Shown: positions 1-5,457 of the stretch, piece after piece
How positions within the stretch are numbered: the first letter of the stretch is position 1
Layout: each line of letters opens with the position of its first letter
Source: Planctomycetaceae bacterium
GTDB lineage: Bacteria; Planctomycetota; Planctomycetia; Pirellulales; JAEUIK01
Assembly (NCBI GenBank): GCA_016793185.1
Contig: JAEUIK010000047.1
Span: 1 to 6,023, forward strand
Direction of reading: 5' to 3'
DNA: 6,023 nucleotides
Position numbers and translations under genes: made by a program
The notes under the pieces: generated by a model
Database searches by the model: none
Told to the model about the DNA's origin: nothing
What the model saw: only the letters and a program-made list of their open reading frames with translations

Positions 1-46
1 AAACTGGATGGTCTGGACCGATTGTGCCGATTTTGCCGGGAACCTC

Positions 47-940
47 ATGGCGTTTCGCGTCGAACTCGAAATCTTCCGCGGGCCGCTCGACCTGCTGCTC
101 TATCTCGTGCGCAAGCACGAGCTCGACGTGACCGACATTCCCATCGCGCTGGTCACCGAGCAGTACCTGCAGTACCTCGAAGTCCTCGAGGCGCTCGATG
201 TCGACGGGGTGGGCGACTTTCTCGAGATGGCCAGCACCCTGGTCGAAATCAAGTCGCGGATGGTGTTGCCGCGCGGCGGGGAAGAGCAGGAAGAACTCGA
301 CGACCCGCGGCAGGACCTGGTGCGGCAACTGCTCGAATACAAGAAATACAAAGACGCGGCCAGCATGCTCGAGGAGCGGAGCCGGAGCTGGCACGATCGC
401 TTCGCCCGGCTCGCTCACGATCCACCGCCGCTCGCGCCTGCCGCCGCCGAGCAGCCGATCCGCGAGGTGGAACTGTGGGACCTGGTCGGCGCGTTCAACC
501 GCGTCGTCCGCGAGCGCCAGCTCTCGCGCGGGCCGAATATCGTCTACGACGATACACCGATCCACGTCTACATGGAGCGCATCCATCAGCGCCTGGTCGC
601 GAGCGGCCAGCTCGCGCTCAGCGAGATCTTCGTCACCGGCCAGCACAAATCGAGCCTGGTGGGTATGTTCCTGGCCGTGCTCGAGCTGGTGCGCCACCAG
701 AATATCCGCACGCAGCAAGACCAGCTTTTCGGCGAAGTCTGGCTGTTGCCCCCCGACGAGTCGGCCCCGCCGCCGGAATCCATCGCGGTGGTCGACAACT
801 ACGATGGCTCCGCACGCGTGGCAGACGGCGTGAACGCGACTTCGCCACAACCGCCGGCTAAGGAATCGAGCTCCGGGCCGGAACCGGCACCGAGCGCGGA
901 GGCCAAACCGCGGAAGAAGAAGCGCGGCAAACCGAAGTAG
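47..940 (+). CDS. scpA: Segregation and condensation protein A (ScpA, kleisin)
   Basis: ScpA is the kleisin that, with ScpB, bridges the heads of the SMC ATPase dimer in the bacterial condensin that organises and segregates the chromosome. The 297-residue product opens with the family signature: VELEIFRGPLDLLLYL at about residues 5-20, KHELDVTDIPIA near 23-34, and FLEMASTLVEIKSRM at 58-72. These form the N-terminal SMC-neck-binding helices. A C-terminal winged-helix part runs from about S186 to P236 (SEIFVTGQ, then FGEVWLLP). Known ScpA proteins are about 240-280 aa; the excess is a Pro/Ala/Ser-rich tail from about residue 240 that ends in a basic KKKRGK cluster. The ATG at 47 is chosen because homologues begin directly at this motif. 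An in-frame ATG at 8 adds 13 unrelated residues, and the frame is open to the left edge. No clear Shine-Dalgarno is present. scpB is not downstream. The family call is secure; only the start is uncertain. Confidence 0.95.
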   Translation: MAFRVELEIFRGPLDLLLYLVRKHELDVTDIPIALVTEQYLQYLEVLEALDVDGVGDFLEMASTLVEIKSRMVLPRGGEEQEELDDPRQDLVRQLLEYKKYKDAASMLEERSRSWHDRFARLAHDPPPLAPAAAEQPIREVELWDLVGAFNRVVRERQLSRGPNIVYDDTPIHVYMERIHQRLVASGQLALSEIFVTGQHKSSLVGMFLAVLELVRHQNIRTQQDQLFGEVWLLPPDESAPPPESIAVVDNYDGSARVADGVNATSPQPPAKESSSGPEPAPSAEAKPRKKKRGKPK

Positions 941-961
941 GCGACCTTCCCCTCAGCAGTT

Positions 962-988
962 CCCCCGATGGCCGCGACAAGTCGGGGG
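962..988 (+). terminator. Weak hairpin after scpA, possible terminator
   Basis: A 7-bp inverted repeat (CCCCCGA at 962-968, TCGGGGG at 982-988) with a 13-nt loop lies 22 nt after the scpA stop. The nearest T-run (TTTT, near 1000) is about 12 nt past the stem, so this is not a textbook intrinsic terminator. It separates scpA from the promoter proposed for the next gene, which is the main reason to record it. Confidence 0.25.
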
Positions 989-1027
989 GGCCGCGTCAAT
1001 TTTGCTCGAACTTCCCCCCCCGCCCCG

Positions 1028-1055
1028 TTGTCCAAATGGACGACCCGCCTACACT
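1028..1055 (+). promoter_or_regulatory. Candidate sigma70-type promoter for the RNase Z-like gene
   Basis: TTGTCC (1028-1033, 4 of 6 against TTGACA) and TACACT (1050-1055, 4 of 6 against TATAAT) are separated by 16 nt. Transcription would start near 1062, giving a leader of about 38 nt before the ATG at 1100. It implies that this gene can be transcribed independently of scpA. It was found by eye and is untested. Confidence 0.4.
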
Positions 1056-1099
1056 GTAAGTTCGCGCTTGATTACCGTCCCTGCGTCCGTTGCCGCTCC

Positions 1100-1939
1100 A
1101 TGATCAACAATCTGCCCGTCAAGACCCTGCTCCACAAATGCTACACGATCGAGGGCTACTCGCGCGCGGCCGTGCAAACCTACTGGCGCATTCCCGAGCT
1201 GAAGCTCGGGTTCGATCTGGGTGGACAACCCTGGTCGTTCATGGGGACCGAGACCTGGTTCATTTCGCACGCCCATCTCGATCACATCGCTTCGCTGCCG
1301 GTGTATGTCGCGCGGCGGCGGATGATGAAGATGGAGCCGCCGACGATCTATCTGCCCGAGCATGCCGTGGAGGATGCGCTGCGGATCCTCAAGCTGTTTC
1401 AGCGCCTCGATCGAGGAAGGATGCCGTGCCAGTTGATCGGCATCAAGCCGGGCGACGAAATCGAACTCTCGCGCGAGCATGTCGTGACGATCTCAGCCAC
1501 GTGCCACACGGTGCCGAGCCTGGGCTTTGTCGTCTGGGAGCGGCGCCGCAAGCTCAAGCCCGAGTTTCAGGGACTGCCGGGCGAAAAGATCCGCGACCTG
1601 CGGCTCTCGGGGACCGACGTCACGGCCGAGACGCGAATTCCGCTGGTCGGCTACCTGGGAGACAGCTCGCCGGCCGGGCTCGATGCCTGCCCCGCCTTTT
1701 ACGAAGCGCAGATCCTCATCATGGAACTGACGTTCGTCGCCCCCGGGCACCGGCGCGAGCGGATCCACAAGTTCGGCCACATGCACCTCGACGATCTGCT
1801 CGAGCGACGCAACCGCTTTCAGAACGAGGTCGTCATTGCCTCGCACTTCAGCACCCGCTACCACAGCAAGCAGATCCAAAGCTGCGTGACGCGCGCGCTT
1901 CCGGACATGCTCGAGAACCGGCTGCACCTCTGGCTGTAG
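1100..1939 (+). CDS. RNase Z-like metallo-beta-lactamase-fold hydrolase
   Basis: The 279-residue protein has the metallo-beta-lactamase fold signature HAHLDH (H57, H59, D61, H62), the zinc-binding motif I. Further candidate ligands follow the order seen in tRNase Z/RNase Z enzymes: H136 in CHTVPSLGF, D188 in GYLGDSS, H227 in FGHMHLDD, and H249 in ASHFSTRY. The last resembles the C-terminal SHFSxRY motif of RNase Z. RNase Z cleaves the 3' trailer from tRNA precursors in the cytoplasm, so tRNA or other RNA processing is the likely role, but substrate cannot be read from sequence. Length fits short-form RNase Z (about 300 aa). There is no signal peptide. The ATG at 1100 is preferred over an in-frame ATG at 968, because the extra 44 residues are low-complexity and would run across a hairpin and the candidate promoter. 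No clear Shine-Dalgarno is visible. It is convergent with the DUF1080 gene. The fold is certain, the RNase Z assignment probable. Confidence 0.85.
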   Translation: MINNLPVKTLLHKCYTIEGYSRAAVQTYWRIPELKLGFDLGGQPWSFMGTETWFISHAHLDHIASLPVYVARRRMMKMEPPTIYLPEHAVEDALRILKLFQRLDRGRMPCQLIGIKPGDEIELSREHVVTISATCHTVPSLGFVVWERRRKLKPEFQGLPGEKIRDLRLSGTDVTAETRIPLVGYLGDSSPAGLDACPAFYEAQILIMELTFVAPGHRRERIHKFGHMHLDDLLERRNRFQNEVVIASHFSTRYHSKQIQSCVTRALPDMLENRLHLWL

Positions 1940-2002
1940 GCGGGCCGGGCTGGCGAGACAATCGGGAAGCTGATTTCGCAACTCGCGCGGCGGCGTGCGC
2001 AC

Positions 2003-2156
2003 GACCCTCGCCCCGGTACTCCGGGGAGAGGGCAGGGTGAGGGGCCGGCCCCGCTGGCGACGCTCCAATCGGGTTGTCGAGCGAGTGCCAACCGACGCAC
2101 TCCGCCCCTCATCCGGCCTGGCGGCCACCTTCTCCCCGCGAGGCGGGGAGAAGGGT
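2003..2156 (+). repeat. Composite palindromic intergenic repeat, copy 1
   Basis: This copy has two blocks. Block A (2003-2044, 42 bp) is identical to 4257-4298. Block B (2104-2156, 53 bp) matches 4359-4411 at 52 of 53 positions; the only change is G2121 versus A4376. Block A folds as a 12-bp stem with one mismatch and a TACT loop (2005-2032). Block B contains a perfect 12-bp stem with a GAG loop (2128-2154) and a small GGCC/GGCC palindrome before it. The 59-nt middle shares islands CGACGyTCCAA (2058-2068) and GCCAACCG (2087-2094) with copy 2, so the whole stretch is one element. The ends are imperfect inverted repeats (ACCCTCGCCCCG against ACCCTTCTCCCCG). It sits between convergent genes. It is probably a non-autonomous REP- or MITE-like element; similar GC-rich repeats are common in planctomycete genomes. 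Confidence 0.85.
2128..2154. terminator. Strong hairpin in repeat copy 1, possible bidirectional terminator
   Basis: A perfect 12-bp GC-rich stem with a 3-nt GAG loop lies between the convergent RNase Z-like and DUF1080 genes, 67 nt beyond the DUF1080 stop. Neither strand has a convincing T-tract after the stem (only TTT on the plus strand). A transcription-stopping or 3'-end-stabilising role is therefore inferred from position only. Confidence 0.3.
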
Positions 2157-2220
2157 TTGGTGCGCCGGTGCGATGCTGCCGGCAAGACTAGCCCGCCGGC
2201 TTCCGCGGCTGAATCCGGGC

Positions 2221-2916
2221 CTAATCCTTCAGCTCGAGCAGTTTGACGTTCTTGAACCAGCATTTGTGGCCGTGGTCCTGGAAGCCCAGATAGCCACTGC
2301 GGGGGAGATCCTTGATGGCGACGCCGAACTTGTGGCGCGAGCCGTCGGGGCGCTTCCCTTTTTCCGGGTAGTCGTCGCAGTTCATCGTGGCGACTTCTTC
2401 GCCGTTGACAACGACTGTGATCAGGGGTCCTTTGCACGTCAGCTCGACGTGGTTCCACTCGTTCGTCCCCTTGTTCATGTTCTTCTGGGGGGGAACGAGA
2501 TCGTAGATCGCGCCAAAGTCATGCAAGCCGGTTTCCTTGCTGTTGTAGACCTGCACCTCGAACCCGCTGTAAACGGGATTCTTGAGATTGCCAACGCGAA
2601 AGAAGATGCCCGAGTTGCACTCTTCGTCCGACATCTTCACGTCGCAGGTGAGCTTGAAATCGCCGAAGGGCTTTTCGTAGGCGATGATGTAGCCCCCCGA
2701 CTTGTGCGGCAGCAGGCTCCCATCTTCGACCGGCGTGGCGACCTCTTTGCCGGTGTTGCATTTCCAGCCGGTCGTGTCTTTGCCGTTGAAGAGCAGTTGC
2801 CAGCCGGCGGCCTTTTCCTCCGGCGTGAGCTCATTGTCGGCGGCATGCAACGCGGAAGCAGACAGCAGGCACACCAGGCAGAACGTGAGCGGCCAACCGA
2901 ACAGCGAACAACGCAT
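2221..2916 (-). CDS. Secreted DUF1080 (3-keto-disaccharide hydrolase-like) protein
   Basis: The 231-residue product starts with a Sec signal peptide: positively charged MR, a hydrophobic core to about residue 22, and probable cleavage after ALHA (A25) before ADNE. The mature part is one DUF1080/PF06439 domain, a concanavalin-like beta-sandwich. Its hallmarks are GWQLLFNGKDTTGW (38-51), GGYIIAYEKPFGDFKL (74-89), the NSGIFFRVG motif (101-109), the FEVQVYN strand and a C-terminal FKNVKLLEL strand. Members of this family are annotated as 3-keto-disaccharide hydrolases or glycan-binding/hydrolysing proteins, acting outside the cytoplasm. The exact substrate is unknown. The start at 2916 is supported by an AAGGA Shine-Dalgarno; an upstream in-frame ATG at 2946 would put 10 residues before the signal peptide. 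It lies 78 nt downstream of the SMP-30-like gene on the same strand, with no promoter recognised between them, so the two are probably co-transcribed. Confidence 0.9.
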   Translation of the reverse strand: MRCSLFGWPLTFCLVCLLSASALHAADNELTPEEKAAGWQLLFNGKDTTGWKCNTGKEVATPVEDGSLLPHKSGGYIIAYEKPFGDFKLTCDVKMSDEECNSGIFFRVGNLKNPVYSGFEVQVYNSKETGLHDFGAIYDLVPPQKNMNKGTNEWNHVELTCKGPLITVVVNGEEVATMNCDDYPEKGKRPDGSRHKFGVAIKDLPRSGYLGFQDHGHKCWFKNVKLLELKD

Positions 2917-2925
2917 GATGAATAA

Positions 2926-2930
2926 TCCTT
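2926..2930 (-). promoter_or_regulatory. Ribosome binding site of the DUF1080 gene
   Basis: On the minus strand AAGGA lies 9 nt before the ATG at 2916. It is the clearest Shine-Dalgarno in the window and decides between this start and the upstream in-frame ATG at 2946. Confidence 0.6.
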
Positions 2931-2994
2931 GTAGGCGAACTCTCAAGTGGAAAGATCGGACGAGAACCGGCGCGGGCGATCGGAGTCGTCCCGC

Positions 2995-4029
2995 TTACAT
3001 CCCAGCCCCCTTCGTCGTCGTCTTCACCCGGCAGAGGTACATGTCGGCCATGATGTAGAGCGTGCTGCCGTCGTCGCCGAAGCAGCAGTTGCCGGTCGCT
3101 TCGCCGGTGAGGATCGTGCCGAGATGCTTGCCGTCGGGCGAAAAGATCAGCACGCCGCCGGGGCCGGTGGCGAAGACGTTGCCCGCCGCATCGACCTTCA
3201 TCCCGTCGGGCAGGCCTTTGAACTTGCCGACGCGATCGGTCGCATCGAAGAAGAGCGCGCCCTCGCCAAGCGTACCATCTGCGTGGACGGGAAACTTGCG
3301 CCAGATGGCCGACTTCGGATCCGACTGCGCGACGTACAAGAACTTTTCGTCGGGCGAGAAGGCAATGCCATTCGGGAAGGTCATCACCTGCGTCAGCAAC
3401 GTGACCGTCTTGTCGGGCGCGACGCGGTACACGCCGTTGAAGGGGATCTCCTTGGCGGGGTCGTCGTTCAGCTTCAACAGCCCGTACGGAGGATCGGTGA
3501 AGTACAGGTCGCCGTTCGATTTGTAGGCGCCGTCGTTCGGGCTGTTGAAGCGCTTGCCGTCGTAGTTGCCCGCCAGGGTGTCGAACTTCCCTTGTTCTCC
3601 CATCCGCGCGACGCGCCGGTCGCCATGCTGGCAGAGGACGAGCTTGCCGGTGCCGGGCTCAAGCAACAGCCCATTCGAACCGGGCTCGCCGCCGCGCGGG
3701 GTCGATCCGGTGTAGCCGCTGGGCTTGAGGAACTGCCGCACGCCCTGCTTTTCGTTCCAGGCGAAAACGACGTTCTCGGGCACGTCCGAGAAGTACAGCT
3801 CCTTGGTCTTCGGATCCCAGACGGGGCCCTCCGACCAATTGAAGCCTTCGGCCAGCTTCTCGATCACCGCCTCGCGCGGGAGCAGCGCGTCGAGTCGCTC
3901 ATCAAGGCGCTCGATCGAGCCGAGCGAGTCGACCTTGGCCGGATCGGCGGCGAAACCAGTAGCAGAGACCCACGCAGCAACCAGAAGGACCGTCAAGCGG
4001 ACGGCGACGCCACCGGGTACAAGATTCAT
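2995..4029 (-). CDS. Secreted SMP-30/gluconolactonase-family beta-propeller protein
   Basis: The 344-residue product has a signal peptide (hydrophobic VRLTVLLVAAWVSA, probable cleavage after GFA at residue 27), followed by a six-bladed propeller of the SMP-30/gluconolactonase/LRE family. The metal and active-site residues known from human SMP-30 (E18, N103, N154, D204) correspond by local motif to E67 in WSEGPVWD, N165 in NSPNDGAY, N220 in TFPNGIAFS and D275 in LPDGMKVD, so the site looks intact. Family members hydrolyse sugar lactones such as gluconolactone, or related esters, in a Ca/Zn-dependent way. Export suggests it acts in the periplasm or outside. It is the first gene of a likely two-gene unit with the DUF1080 gene, suggesting joint processing of an oxidised sugar or polysaccharide. 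The ATG at 4029 is chosen because it begins directly at the signal peptide; only a loose GGGGGA lies upstream. Longer in-frame starts run into the repeat element. Confidence 0.9.
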   Translation of the reverse strand: MNLVPGGVAVRLTVLLVAAWVSATGFAADPAKVDSLGSIERLDERLDALLPREAVIEKLAEGFNWSEGPVWDPKTKELYFSDVPENVVFAWNEKQGVRQFLKPSGYTGSTPRGGEPGSNGLLLEPGTGKLVLCQHGDRRVARMGEQGKFDTLAGNYDGKRFNSPNDGAYKSNGDLYFTDPPYGLLKLNDDPAKEIPFNGVYRVAPDKTVTLLTQVMTFPNGIAFSPDEKFLYVAQSDPKSAIWRKFPVHADGTLGEGALFFDATDRVGKFKGLPDGMKVDAAGNVFATGPGGVLIFSPDGKHLGTILTGEATGNCCFGDDGSTLYIMADMYLCRVKTTTKGAGM

Positions 4030-4087
4030 GCAACTACATCCCCCAAGCCGGCAAAGAGATCGGGCCCCCCAAATCACGCTTTTTGCG

Positions 4088-4116
4088 AGACTAACGGGGC
4101 ATTTCGACAGTGTCAA
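4088..4116 (-). promoter_or_regulatory. Sigma70-like promoter of the SMP-30/DUF1080 unit
   Basis: On the minus strand a perfect -35 TTGACA (4116-4111) is followed after 17 nt by TAGTCT (4093-4088). The latter matches TATAAT at the three most conserved positions (T1, A2, T6). Transcription would start near 4081, giving a leader of about 50 nt before the ATG at 4029. It is the best promoter match in the window and supports separate transcription from the upstream lactonase-like gene. Confidence 0.5.
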
Positions 4117-4256
4117 ATAACTCAGGCTGTCCGCGGGACTGGCTTGAGGTTCGCGCGCGCTAGCGGCAATGAGAACCTCTCCCGGCACTCCGGCGAGACG
4201 GGCTGGGCAGCGCTCCTTGACGACTCTCCACTCAACTTGAGCGGCCTCGCGCTTAG

Positions 4257-4411
4257 GACCCTCGCCCCGGTACTCCGGGGAGAGGGCAGGGTGAGGGGGC
4301 TTTGCCATACTGTCGACGTTCCAACGCTGCTGTTGATTCGACGCCAACCGGCGCTGCTGCCCCTCATCCGGCCTGACGGCCACCTTCTCCCCGCGAGGCG
4401 GGGAGAAGGGT
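4257..4411 (+). repeat. Composite palindromic intergenic repeat, copy 2
   Basis: This is the same element and orientation as 2003-2156. Block A at 4257-4298 is identical (hairpin 4259-4286). Block B at 4359-4411 has one substitution (A4376), which falls in the loop of the GGCC/GGCC mini-palindrome and so leaves folding unchanged; its strong hairpin is 4383-4409. The 60-nt middle has diverged except for CGACGTTCCAA (4314-4324) and GCCAACCG (4343-4350), and differs by only one nucleotide in length. Block B ends 17 nt before the stop of the lactonase-like gene. Thus in both copies the element follows the 3' end of a minus-strand gene, block B first. No transposase is nearby, and I saw no clear target-site duplication. 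Confidence 0.85.
4383..4409 (-). terminator. Strong hairpin in repeat copy 2, possible terminator of the lactonase-like gene
   Basis: A perfect 12-bp stem with a GAG loop begins 19 nt after the minus-strand stop codon of the lactonase-like gene, the usual place for a transcript 3' hairpin. No T-tract follows on the minus strand, so factor-independent termination is not supported. RNA 3'-end protection is an alternative. Confidence 0.3.
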
Positions 4412-4428
4412 ATGCGGACCGCCGACAG

Positions 4429-5253
4429 CTAGATGATCTCCCGTGCCGCCAGTCGAGCGGGGCCCGCGGGATCGTGGGTCGGCAGATAGATGGTCGGCGT
4501 TCCGCGGGCGAACTCGCGAATCCGTTCCAGCGACGCGCGCGCCTCGGTCGCGCTGCGGGCAATGCCCGGGATGCGCCCGGCCAGCAGATCGGCCTGATTC
4601 TCGGTGGCATCGCCGGCAAACAGGATCGCTTGCGGGCCATCCCAGACAATCAATCCGGCGTGCCCCGTCGAATGCCCCTCGAGCGGCACCATCTGCACGT
4701 CTTCGTGCTTGGTGAGGGGATAGCTCTCCGAGAAGGGGCCGACGCCGGGGGGGTAATACTCCACCAGGCGGGGAGAGAACCAGCTCGGCCAGCGCCGTAC
4801 GTTGGCGCCGCGGGGGCGACGGACCTGGGCCTCGAACTCGCGCCGCGACACCAGGATCTCGGCGTGCGGAAAGGCACCGATGCCATCGGCATGATCCGTA
4901 TGCAGATGCGTCAGCACCACCCACCGCACATCCCGGGGACGCACTCCGAGTGCCTCGAGCTGAGCGCCGATCTCCTGCTCGGGGGCGATGTCGAAGCGAA
5001 AATTCTGCCGCAGGAACTGCTCGCTCACCGAGTCGCCGCGAAAGTAGTCGGGCTGGTTCACATCCGGGGATTGCCCCGTATCGACGACAATCAAGCCCTC
5101 GGGATGCTCGACCAGAAACGCGTAGATCGGCAGCGCCTCGCTCCAAGGCTCCGGCTCGAGGATCTCCGGGGGACGCGAGCTGTCGAAGCTCCGCCGCACC
5201 CGAGGAGGCAGACGCGCGGCAAGGCTGCCCATCAGGAGCGGAGTGATTTTCAT
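4429..5253 (-). CDS. AHL lactonase-like metallo-beta-lactamase-fold hydrolase
   Basis: The 274-residue protein has a complete dinuclear-zinc site: HLHTDH (H116, H118, D120, H121), GHSTGH (H194/H198), D215 in FAGDATENQ and H260 in LPTHDP. The spacing matches the N-acyl homoserine lactonase (AiiA-type) branch, as does the N-terminal layout: MKITPLLMGSL, IYAFLVEHPEGLIVVDTGQ (43-61), and an insert rich in Trp and Pro (about 147-175). AHL lactonases open the lactone ring of quorum-sensing signals, but many relatives act on other lactones or esters, so the substrate is open. No signal peptide is seen, suggesting a cytoplasmic enzyme. The ATG at 5253 is chosen because family members begin with MKI. 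In-frame starts further upstream (to 5391) add an Arg/Pro-rich stretch without similarity to the fold. No clear Shine-Dalgarno is visible. It is divergent from the ECHDC3-like gene, and its 3' end abuts repeat copy 2. Confidence 0.85.
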   Translation of the reverse strand: MKITPLLMGSLAARLPPRVRRSFDSSRPPEILEPEPWSEALPIYAFLVEHPEGLIVVDTGQSPDVNQPDYFRGDSVSEQFLRQNFRFDIAPEQEIGAQLEALGVRPRDVRWVVLTHLHTDHADGIGAFPHAEILVSRREFEAQVRRPRGANVRRWPSWFSPRLVEYYPPGVGPFSESYPLTKHEDVQMVPLEGHSTGHAGLIVWDGPQAILFAGDATENQADLLAGRIPGIARSATEARASLERIREFARGTPTIYLPTHDPAGPARLAAREII

Positions 5254-5345
5254 GCCAAATGGCTCTGGTCGTCGAGAAGGGTCCGTGGCGCGACGTTCCC
5301 GGCCGACGTGCGGTCCCGCGGGGCCCCTCATCAGCTTCCAAATCA

Positions 5346-5374
5346 TTGGTGGCAGGTCAAGGCGGGGGTAGGAT
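5346..5374 (+). promoter_or_regulatory. Candidate promoter of the ECHDC3-like gene
   Basis: In the 204-bp divergent spacer, TTGGTG (5346-5351) and TAGGAT (5369-5374, 4 of 6 against TATAAT) are 17 nt apart. Transcription would start near 5381, leaving a leader of about 77 nt. On the opposite strand TTGACC (5360-5355) could be a -35 for the lactonase-like gene, but I find no matching -10, so that is not called. Confidence 0.33.
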
Positions 5375-5457
5375 AACCATCGCCGCGGCATACGCCTCGC
5401 GCGGAGGTGGAGCGCGGGGGTGCTGTGGGCTCGAGCGAACCGCGGGGTGCCAATCCT

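Larger units (their letters stand above)
4030..4428. other. Intergenic region: promoter plus repeat copy 2
   Basis: This 399-bp gap separates two minus-strand genes. It holds the 5' leader and promoter of the SMP-30-like gene (4030-4116), a stretch in which I recognise nothing (4117-4256), the second copy of the composite repeat (4257-4411), and 17 nt before the stop of the lactonase-like gene. No small ORF in it looks protein-coding. Confidence 0.6.

Noticed and set aside
968..1099. N-terminal extension of the RNase Z-like protein
   Set aside because: The extra 44 residues are low-complexity, span a hairpin and the candidate promoter, and are not part of the metallo-beta-lactamase fold.
2003..2156. 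CRISPR array
   Set aside because: There are only two different blocks per site and the two sites are about 2.2 kb apart. There is no run of identical repeats with unique spacers and no cas gene.
2074..2925. A 283-codon plus-strand open frame antisense to the DUF1080 gene
   Set aside because: It begins inside repeat copy 1 and mirrors the DUF1080 gene. No domain is recognisable, and the minus-strand reading has a signal peptide, RBS and conserved motifs.
4030..4383. 118-residue N-terminal extension of the SMP-30-like protein
   Set aside because: It would be encoded by the repeat and promoter region and would bury the signal peptide in the middle of the protein.
2003..4411. Composite transposon or genomic island bounded by the two repeat copies
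   Set aside because: The repeats are direct and short, no transposase or integrase is present, and the enclosed genes look compositionally like their neighbours. Independent insertions of a dispersed repeat are simpler.
4122..4649. A minus-strand open frame covering repeat copy 2 and the 3' end of the lactonase-like gene
   Set aside because: Its middle is simply the translated repeat, including peptides of the SPRSTGARV type that recur in spurious planctomycete ORFs. It overlaps the real gene out of frame.
2947..5376. An 809-codon plus-strand open frame
   Set aside because: It lies antisense to the SMP-30-like and lactonase-like genes and runs through repeat copy 2. The predicted protein is Arg/Gly/Ala-rich with no recognisable domain, whereas the opposite strand encodes clear conserved families with signal peptides and metal sites. 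Long antisense frames are expected at this GC content.
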